From Eucommia ulmoides (lineage: Eukaryota > Streptophyta > Magnoliopsida > Garryales > Eucommiaceae): a stretch of 64,000 nt of DNA. The position numbers and the translations under genes were made by a program. Location of the stretch: NCBI GenBank assembly GCA_016647705.1, contig CM028336.1, positions 7,840,880 through 7,904,879 of the forward strand, written 5' to 3'. Position 1 is the stretch's first letter, and every line of letters begins with the position of its first letter. Below, piece after piece: positions 61,820 to 64,000 of the stretch. A model generated the notes under the pieces. It saw only the letters and a list, made by a program, of their open reading frames with translations. It was not told where the DNA came from and made no database searches.

Positions 61820-62050
61820 ATGGTGGCGGGACAATCACTCTTGTTGGAGGAAATCCGTGGCCATGTAAATGAGTCTCGTGGGATTGATGTATTGCTTCAC
61901 TCATCGGGAATATGGTCTCTTTCAAATGCCAAGGGCTTTTTAACCTACACTTTGCCCAGACTTCAGTTGCAATTGCGTCTCATATTCATTCTAACGCGAT
62001 GTCTGCATGCAGCCTTGAAACGCCTATATTTTCCTTCTCTTGCATTTATT
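61820..62050 (+). pseudogene. CHX relic, exon 1 only
   Basis: The translation parallels residues 1-72 of the intact CHX protein: MVAGQSL at the start, then SSGIWSLSNAKGFLTYTLP and RLQLQLRLIFILTRCLHAAL. The upstream 200 bases are also conserved. Similarity stops at about 62035, just before the exon 1 donor (LPRLLPEIL in the intact gene is lost), and the frame ends at a TAA at 62063. No exon 2 follows within the window. Third member of the array in this direction. Confidence 0.85.
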
Positions 62051-62069
62051 CTTATATATTGTTAATATC

Positions 62070-62639
62070 TGTATATCGGCATTCGCCACTAAGTTAAACC
62101 TTAATTTCACTAAGAAAATCAAACTTTAATCTTAATCGGAAAACCTTAGTCATTCTTGTAATCATATATTTTCTCATATACTTTTTTAGTATTAAATATA
62201 TGTGGGCAAACTTTTTTATTTTTTATTTTTCGGCTATCAATATCCCTCAGCACAAACAAAACCCTACATTTGGATGATCTATCATATGTTTCTTCATCTT
62301 GCACTCTCTATCCTCTCCAGAGCAACCTTGGTCACAGTGTATTGCCCGGCCAAGGTTCCTCAGGGAGTGGTATCTGCACAAGGCTCGGGCCGAGATTTGT
62401 CCCGATGAAACCTCTCCGACTTGAGAATAAGAGCACAGAGAGAAGAGGTACAAAAATGCGTCAAGTAAACAAATGAACTTAGAGCATTCACGTAATAAAA
62501 TATATCTCGGGCTTGCATAACCCTTGGTAAATATAGGCATTGGAGATGATCAACTTTACCTAATTGGGCATAAATACAGATAATTAGGCAAAACCATATG
62601 TTTAGCCGATAATCTGGGGCGTTTCTGGGGCGTTTAGGT
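62070..62639. other. Stretch without a recognisable gene
   Basis: 62320-62450 is more GC-rich, with open frames on both strands (GVVSAQGSGRDL on plus). I recognise no protein, and it may be a piece of a mobile element. Confidence 0.35.
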
Positions 62640-64000
62640 TGTTAGAATGATTGAGAGACGGAATATTGGGAGAAATATGGAGTGATATATTGGTATTCAT
62701 GAAAACAATACAAATAATAAACTATACAATGTAGATATTTTAGGGGATTAGGGAAACCCTAGAATTATGGTTTTAACCTAATGGGCCAAGCTCATATACA
62801 TATCTTAACATCCTCTCTCAACTCAAGGTGGTAAATGAGATGTGAATTTGAGTTTGGAAACTAGAGTGTGAAAGCGTCTAGGTAGATGAGCCTTGGTGAA
62901 AATATCTGTTGTCTGATTGTCTTAACTAACGGATTGTAGACAAACGGTATTCTAGAGAATGTGGTGGCAGATGAAGTGATAATTAGTCTCGATGTATTTT
63001 ATACGCTCGTGAATGACATCATTATGGATTATTTGAATAGTACTCCTATTGTCATAATGTAGAACAATGGCAGTAGGAGAGGAGACTCCCATATCAATAA
63101 GGAACCAACGATGTCAAAGTAGTTCTTGTGTTGTATCGGTGATGGCAGAGTATTCGACTTCAGTGCTCGAGCGAGCAACCACAGTTTATTTTTATTAAAA
63201 TAGGAAATAAGAGAGTTGCCCAAGAAGAAACAATAATTTGTGGTTAAACGTCTATTCGTAGGATCATTGGCCCAAGCAGTATCAAAATAAACTTGTAAGG
63301 TGAGAGCAGACTGGGTTGAGAAGTCAAGTCCATGAAATAATGTTCCTTTGACATACCGAATAATGCAAAGAACAACCGAGTAATGAGTGGTCCGAGGAGC
63401 GGACAAGAACTGACTAACTTGATAAGCGACATAGGTGATGTTTGGGCGAGTGACAGTGAGGTATACCAGATTTTTAGCTAGCTGGCAATATAGAGTGCAT
63501 GAAGAGGTGAACCATCTAGTGGAGTGAGTCTGATATTCTGTTCCAGATGAGTAGCGGCAGTACCGTAGTCAGTGATTCCAACCTTGGACAAGAGATTAGA
63601 GATATATTTGGCCTGAGAGATAAAATATCCATCTGAACCGGATGAGACTTAGAGACTAAGAAAATAGGTGAGTACGCAAAGATATTTCATCTTGAATTAT
63701 CTACTAAGAAACTTTTTGAGTTCAGAGATACTACTTAAATCAGCCCGAGTAATAATTATGTCATCCACGTATAATAAAAGAAAGATAATTCCATTATCAG
63801 TATGGCAAACAAATAGTAGAAGAATAGCTAGAAATAATAGGTTGGTAATACCATGTTAACATAATTGAGATACAGAACTCTGGCAATCGCCTCTAGTACA
63901 GTGTCTTTTGGCTACCTGATCGCTCAAAAATAATACTCTTTTTATGATATCGTGATACTGATATAGTTCGGTGTTTAAGTAGGGTGTCGAACCATAGGGA
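62640..64000 (-). mobile_element. Internally deleted Ty1-copia element
   Basis: A short LTR (62640-62810, TGTTAG to TTAACA) is followed on its right by a purine tract read on the minus strand (TTGAGAGAGGA, 62811-62821), then RNase H and reverse transcriptase. At 63840-63853 a primer-binding-like TGGTATTACCAACC adjoins a second LTR edge at 63854 that runs past the window. Gag, protease and integrase are missing between the binding site and reverse transcriptase. The two LTR edges agree for only about 25 bases, so they may come from different elements. Confidence 0.65.
62880..63834 (-). pseudogene. Copia reverse transcriptase and RNase H remnant
   Basis: Minus-strand reading near 63790-63730 gives FLLLYVDDIIITRADLSS, the reverse transcriptase catalytic box. 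Further down come VTRPNITYVAYQVSQFLSA (about 63470-63400), IIRYVKGTLFHGLDF, and RNase H (ANDPTNRRLTTNYCFFLG). The end has TTDIFTKAHLPRRFHTL (about 62920-62860). Several stops and frame changes break it. Confidence 0.85.

Noticed and set aside
1-64000. tRNA or rRNA genes
   Set aside because: I looked for GGTTCGA-type B boxes and rRNA phrases by eye and saw none; a tRNAscan-SE or Infernal run would be decisive.

Overview
This window comes from a plant nuclear genome, most likely a eudicot. It is AT-rich, its genes are split by introns, and it is full of plant-type retrotransposons (Ty1-copia, Ty3-gypsy, L1-type LINEs) and small DNA-transposon derivatives. The only recognisable host gene family is CHX, the land-plant cation/H+ exchangers. 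I see no tRNA, rRNA, CRISPR array or bacterial-style operon. Species cannot be named from what is visible.

The backbone is a decayed tandem array of CHX genes. One copy looks intact: five exons between 36404 and 42053 encode 787 residues. The others are relics. One is an exon 2 piece at 617-934 plus an intron 4 piece at 9687-10010, split by transposons. Another is a 5'-truncated copy at 48374-52397 with two stop codons and a lost splice acceptor. The last is a lone exon 1 with its upstream region at 61600-62050. The spacer downstream of the intact gene (42190-43608) is repeated downstream of the truncated copy (57977-59726), so gene and spacer were duplicated together.

Layout. 1-616: LTR piece. 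617-10010: CHX relic invaded by a LINE (1000-3640), a CACTA-like end and a Ty3-gypsy element (4084-9395). 11349-18698: minus-strand copia element whose 5' LTR is split by an unrelated solo LTR. 18830-25076: LINE end, Harbinger-type MITEs and simple tandem arrays. 25250 to about 27660: Helitron-like element carrying a multi-exon gene fragment. 29840-35136: structurally complete copia element with broken reading frames. 36404-42053: the intact CHX gene, with a MITE in each of introns 1, 2 and 3. 43609-48369: truncated copia element, probably a Sirevirus, sitting at the duplication junction. 48374-52397: CHX pseudogene. 52495-57976: a 5.5 kb insertion of unknown origin. 58217-58422: short LINE insertion. 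60196-60693: solo LTR of the same family as the element at 4084. 62640-64000: internally deleted copia element.

The transposons explain most of the architecture. Nesting and sharing give relative ages: intron 2 and 3 MITEs came before the CHX duplication, while the short LINE and the 5.5 kb insertion came after it. I found no convincing new molecular system. The most interesting signals are the CHX array history, the Helitron-like capture, and two tandem-repeat regions of unknown origin.
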